The notes under the pieces were generated by a model, which searched no databases, had not been told where the DNA came from, and saw only the letters and a list, made by a program, of their open reading frames with translations. The position numbers and the translations under genes are program-made. Below, in pieces: positions 27,112 through 30,283 of a stretch of DNA of 30,283 bases (position 1 is its first letter; every line of letters starts with the position of its first letter). Origin of the DNA: Erythrobacter sp. UBA2510 (GTDB taxonomy: Bacteria; Pseudomonadota; Alphaproteobacteria; Sphingomonadales; Sphingomonadaceae); NCBI GenBank assembly GCA_002341345.1, contig DDNW01000028.1, forward strand, positions 469 to 30,751. The letters run 5' to 3'.

Positions 27112-27141
27112 CGACACCTGAGCTGACGTTTTCAGGTGTCG
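27112..27141 (-). terminator. Hairpin overlapping the tpiA stop codon
   Basis: CGACACCTGA (27112-27121) pairs perfectly over ten bases with TCAGGTGTCG (27132-27141), with a ten-base loop. The second arm contains the tpiA stop and last codons. No U-tract follows on the minus strand, while on the plus strand GCTTTTTCC follows. It may be an attenuator or mRNA-processing site between tpiA and secG rather than a full terminator. Confidence 0.45.
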
Positions 27142-27890
27142 GCTTTTTCCGCAGCCGCGACCACGATGGCAAGGAAGCTTTCCGCCGTCAGGCTGGCGCC
27201 ACCGACCAGTGCGCCGCCGACATCCTCGACCGCGAGGATTTCGGAGGCATTGCCCGGCTTGACCGAGCCGCCGTAAAGGATGCGGATATCCGCCCCTGCC
27301 TCGCCGAACAACTGGTTCAGCATCACGCGGATCGAATGATGCATGGCCGCGATATCGTCCAGCGTCGGGGTGCGTCCGGTGCCGATGGCCCAGACCGGCT
27401 CGTAAGCGACGGTCAGCGAGCCTGCCACGCCCTCGCCCGTAGGGAGCGAACCCGCCAACTGCTTGGCCACGACTTTCTCCGCCTTGCCCGCGTCGCGCTC
27501 TGCCTCGGTCTCGCCGACGCAGACGATGACATTGAGCCCGGCCGCCAGCGCTGCCTCGGCCTTGGCCTTGACGTCAGCGTCCTTCTCGTCGTGATCGGCC
27601 CGACGCTCAGAATGACCGACGATGGTAAATCCGGCGCCGGCATCCTTGAGCATGGCGGCAGAGATATCGCCAGTATGCGCGCCGCCTTCTGCCGTATGGC
27701 AATCCTGCGCGCCGACTCCGATCAGACTGGCTTCATTGCGAGTGGCATGAATCAGCGTAAACGGCGGGGCCAGCGCAACCTCGACCTTGATCAGCCGTTC
27801 GGCTGCTCGATCGATGGCACGCGCCTCAGCCAGCATGGCACGCGTGCCATGCATCTTCCAGTTGCCGACTATATATGGACGAACAGCCAT
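27132..27890 (-). CDS. tpiA: Triose-phosphate isomerase
   Basis: This 252-residue TIM-barrel enzyme interconverts dihydroxyacetone phosphate and glyceraldehyde 3-phosphate. Catalytic residues are visible: N10 and K12 (GNWKMHG), H93 (IVGHSERR) and E164 in the YEPVWAIGTG loop. The phosphate-binding YGGSVKPGN is present near the C-terminus. The start at 27890 gives the standard MAVRPYIVGNWKM and follows AGGGA by about six bases; the open frame to 27989 has no family similarity. It is divergent from ppiD and first in the tpiA-secG-pyrG series. Confidence 0.97.
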   Translation of the reverse strand: MAVRPYIVGNWKMHGTRAMLAEARAIDRAAERLIKVEVALAPPFTLIHATRNEASLIGVGAQDCHTAEGGAHTGDISAAMLKDAGAGFTIVGHSERRADHDEKDADVKAKAEAALAAGLNVIVCVGETEAERDAGKAEKVVAKQLAGSLPTGEGVAGSLTVAYEPVWAIGTGRTPTLDDIAAMHHSIRVMLNQLFGEAGADIRILYGGSVKPGNASEILAVEDVGGALVGGASLTAESFLAIVVAAAEKADT

Positions 27891-28134
27891 CAGAAATCCC
27901 TGATCAGAAACATAAATAGGCCGCCTGACCGCTTTGGCAGTTACCACGGGCGGATTTGGCAGGGGGACAGCCGCTAGAGGGCTTACCAAACCTTGTCAAA
28001 GGCGCTTTTGGCTATGTCCCGGAACCGTCCACGCCCTGTTGCGGCAGCGCTGCAGGGACGATAAAGCGCAGCGCTTCCTTACCAAGGTCATGGACCACAA
28101 GATCCATGGTCGCAGCTCAGAAATCGTACGGCAC

Positions 28135-30066
28135 ATGCTCCAGTTCTTCCGTAATATCTTCAAATCCAAGATCGGCATTGCCCTGACTTTGGGGTTCCTT
28201 GCCCTGATCGGCCTCGCCTTTGCCAGCGCGGACATCTCCAACACCGGCGTATTCGGCGGCATTGCGGGCGGCGAACAGGTGGCCAGCGTCGGCGACCGGG
28301 AGATCACCACCTCCGACCTTGCCATGACAGCCAGCAATGCTCTGACCAGCGTGCGCCAGCAGAACCCGACCATGACGATGGCAGGCTTTATCTCGGGCGG
28401 CGGGCTCGACGATGTGCTCGACCAGATGATCACCCGCACCTCGATCATGGAATATGGCTATCGCTACGGCCTGCGCGCAAGCAACCGGCTGATCGACAGC
28501 GAGATCGTCAACATGCCCGAGTTTCGCGGGCTGGACGGCAATTTCAGCGAGGACGGTTTCCGGCAGGCGCTGAGTCAGCGTGGCCTGACCGAAAGCGCGG
28601 TGCGCGACGATTTCGCCAAGGGACTGATGGCCAAGCAACTGGCACTTGCGGTCGATCTGAACCCGCGCATGCCGACCAAGGTTGCGACCCGCTATGCACG
28701 CCTGTTGCAGGAACGGCGCGAAGGCCGCATCGCCGCCATCATCGCCGCGCCCTTCGCTCCCGAGGGTGAGCCCGAGGATGCCGTCCTGAAGGCCTATTAT
28801 CAGGACAATCGCGACAATTATATCCGCCCGGAACGCCGCGTAATCCGTTATGCGATCGTCGATGCAGCGGCGCTGACGAATGTTCCTGCCCCGACCGACG
28901 AACAGATCGCCGAGCGCTACCAGCGTGACGCCGCCGATTATGCCGCGCTGGAAACGCGCAGCTTCACCCAGCTCGTCGTGCCCACGCAGGCCGCCGCGCA
29001 AGCCATCGTCCAGCAGGTCGCGGGCGGGAAAACGCTGGAGGCCGCAGCGCAGGACAACGGCCTGCGGACCTCGTCCTTCACCGATGTTTCTCGCACCGAA
29101 ATGGGCCGGAATATATCCGAGGCCGTTGCCACGACCGGCTTTGCGACGGCGCGCGGTGCGCTGACCGCGCCGGCGCGGGGCCAGCTCGGCTGGTATGTGC
29201 TGCGCGTCGATTCCGTGAACGAGCGCCCTGCCCGCTCACTCAATCAGGTGCGCGGCGAGATCGTCGAGCAGCTGACCGCCGAAATGCGTCGGCAGGCGCT
29301 GGGCGATACGACGGTTCAGATCGAGGACGACTTTGCCGATGGACGCAGTCTGTCCGAGGTCGCCGAGGATCTGGGCATGGAATTGCAGACGAGCCAGCCG
29401 CTTACCGCCGCTGGCCTCGTCTATGGCACGAGCGAGCGCGCACCGCAGGAACTGGCGCGGGTCATCTCGACCGCTTTCGACATGGATGAGGGCGAACCGC
29501 AGCTGGCCGAAATCGTCGGCAGCAGGCAATTCGTGATCTACGAAGTGTCCGACATCACCGCGTCAGCCGCCGCTCCGCTCGACGAAATCCGCCCGCAGGT
29601 CGTCGCCGCATGGCGCCGCGATCAGGCAATGGAGGCCGCTGGCGCGGCTTCGCGCCGTATTCTCGACCGGGTCGAGAAAGGCTCGACGCTGGCCGAGGCG
29701 GTCGCAGCTGAAAAGGTCAGGCTCCCTGCCCCCGAAACGCTATCGCTCTCGCGGCAGGATCTCGCTCGCGGCGGTGAGGTGCCGCGCCCGCTCGCGCTGA
29801 TGTTCTCGATGGCGCAGGGCACCACCAAGCGCCTCGAAAGCCTAGAATCGCAGGCCTGGTTCGTAATCGCGCTCGATAATATCGAAGTGCCCGAGATCGC
29901 CGGCGATGCCCCGCTTGTCCGCCAGACCAGCACTGAACTCGCCCGGACCGCCGGTGAAGAATATGCCACGCAGTTCTTCGCTGCCGTGCAGGATGCGGTC
30001 GAGGTCAAGCGTAACCAGACCGCGATCGATGCGGTCGTTGCGCAGCTGACCGGCAATCTGAACTGA
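28135..30066 (+). CDS. ppiD: Peptidyl-prolyl isomerase PpiD/SurA N-terminal domain protein
   Basis: This 643-residue periplasmic folding factor is anchored by one N-terminal membrane helix (about residues 12-32, after MLQFFRNIFKSKIG). A SurA_N-like chaperone region follows (VASVGDREITTSDLAM onward), then a parvulin-type domain (roughly 260-370) and a second C-terminal chaperone region. The parvulin segment reads FTQLVVPTQAAAQAI, somewhat degenerate, so isomerase activity may be weak or absent. The start at 28135 gives the usual MLQFFRN; the frame is open back to 27934 without similarity, and an ATG at 28090 is possible. trpE follows after five bases. Confidence 0.9.
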   Translation: MLQFFRNIFKSKIGIALTLGFLALIGLAFASADISNTGVFGGIAGGEQVASVGDREITTSDLAMTASNALTSVRQQNPTMTMAGFISGGGLDDVLDQMITRTSIMEYGYRYGLRASNRLIDSEIVNMPEFRGLDGNFSEDGFRQALSQRGLTESAVRDDFAKGLMAKQLALAVDLNPRMPTKVATRYARLLQERREGRIAAIIAAPFAPEGEPEDAVLKAYYQDNRDNYIRPERRVIRYAIVDAAALTNVPAPTDEQIAERYQRDAADYAALETRSFTQLVVPTQAAAQAIVQQVAGGKTLEAAAQDNGLRTSSFTDVSRTEMGRNISEAVATTGFATARGALTAPARGQLGWYVLRVDSVNERPARSLNQVRGEIVEQLTAEMRRQALGDTTVQIEDDFADGRSLSEVAEDLGMELQTSQPLTAAGLVYGTSERAPQELARVISTAFDMDEGEPQLAEIVGSRQFVIYEVSDITASAAAPLDEIRPQVVAAWRRDQAMEAAGAASRRILDRVEKGSTLAEAVAAEKVRLPAPETLSLSRQDLARGGEVPRPLALMFSMAQGTTKRLESLESQAWFVIALDNIEVPEIAGDAPLVRQTSTELARTAGEEYATQFFAAVQDAVEVKRNQTAIDAVVAQLTGNLN

Positions 30067-30071
30067 CGCCC

Positions 30072-30283
30072 GTGCCGCAACCGGGGAACTCACTGCCTGC
30101 GGGCCTCGCCAATGCCGCAGAGGCGCTCGACGCTCTCGGGCACGGGCAACCTGCGCTCGTATGGCGCGAAGTTGTCGCCGACACCGAAACGCCGGTGGGC
30201 GCGGCGCGCAAGCTGATCGTGCCGGGGCGCGGCGATTTCCTGCTCGAATCGGTCGAGGGCGGCGAGGTGCGCGGGCGCTATTC
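30072..30283 (+). CDS. trpE: Anthranilate synthase component I, N-terminal part (cut by window end)
   Basis: Seventy codons of the N-terminus are present, running off the window. The segment PALVWREVVADTETPVGAARKL, read in two parts, then GRGDFLLESVEGGEVRGRY, is characteristic of the TrpE N-terminal domain, which makes anthranilate from chorismate with TrpG. The start is a GTG five bases after the ppiD stop with no clear ribosome-binding site, suggesting coupling to ppiD. The ppiD-trpE order is common in alphaproteobacteria. Confidence 0.88.
   Translation, partial: MPQPGNSLPAGLANAAEALDALGHGQPALVWREVVADTETPVGAARKLIVPGRGDFLLESVEGGEVRGRY

Noticed and set aside
27024..27977. 317-codon plus-strand frame opposite tpiA
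   Set aside because: Antisense to triose-phosphate isomerase with intact catalytic residues; no homology features.
27934..28134. 67-residue N-terminal extension of PpiD
   Set aside because: The extension is basic and Cys-rich, unlike PpiD N-termini, and would bury the membrane anchor; MLQFFRN at 28135 is the family start.

Overview
The window looks like core chromosome of an alphaproteobacterium, most likely Sphingomonadales and probably an Erythrobacter-like genus. The evidence is high GC with dense genes, a pyruvate dehydrogenase E1 beta subunit carrying an N-terminal lipoyl domain, the folate-dependent TrmFO, and the gene orders tpiA-secG-pyrG, ppiD-trpE and ftsB-pdhA-pdhB. The taxonomic call is inference from protein style and synteny; there is no rRNA here. 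I see no transposase, integrase, prophage, CRISPR array or recognisable defence system.

Layout. 1-1777: two tandem, translationally coupled TraB/GumN-type envelope proteins. 1881-3211: ribosomal protein L25, a strong terminator, then peptidyl-tRNA hydrolase. 3208-4620 (-): RhlE-type DEAD-box helicase, divergent from ychF (4933-6033). 6094-7398 (-): an exported helical-repeat protein of unknown function, divergent from gyrA (7723-10527). 10725-12206: a run of small genes made of an IF-1-like protein with an extra basic tail, two unrecognised small ORFs, a CspA protein with a long leader, and a small helical protein. 12211-13478 (-): a CDP-alcohol phosphatidyltransferase beside a YhhN/TMEM86-type membrane protein. 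13525-14895: trmFO. 14951-16087 (-): a membrane-anchored EF-hand protein and a squalene/phytoene-synthase-like protein.

16276-18769: three TadG/TadE-type pilus-associated proteins joined by ATGA overlaps. 18793-21759 (-): pdhB, pdhA and an FtsB-like division protein, reading ftsB, pdhA, pdhB. 21976-22052 (-): tRNA-Arg(CCT), whose 3' end is duplicated exactly 128 bp away. 22115-23699 (-): grxC, a nitrilase-family amidase and a DUF1178 protein in one operon. 23867-24358: a small heat shock protein preceded by a sigma-32-like promoter and a ROSE-like RNA thermometer. 24359-24845: a 487-bp gene-free stretch full of hairpins. 24846-27890 (-): tpiA, secG and pyrG in that transcriptional order. 28135-30066: ppiD, followed 5 bp later by trpE, which is cut off by the window end.

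Most of this is housekeeping: translation (L25, Pth, IF-1, TrmFO, tRNA), DNA topology, central carbon metabolism, CTP synthesis and the cell envelope, with cold-shock and heat-shock functions between. The signals most worth a second look are regulatory or structural: the hsp20 thermometer, the tRNA 3'-end scar, the hairpin island before pyrG, and the small-gene/cold-shock cluster. I did not find a convincing new multi-gene system. Coordinates, motifs and hairpins were read by eye; no alignment, folding or database search was run.
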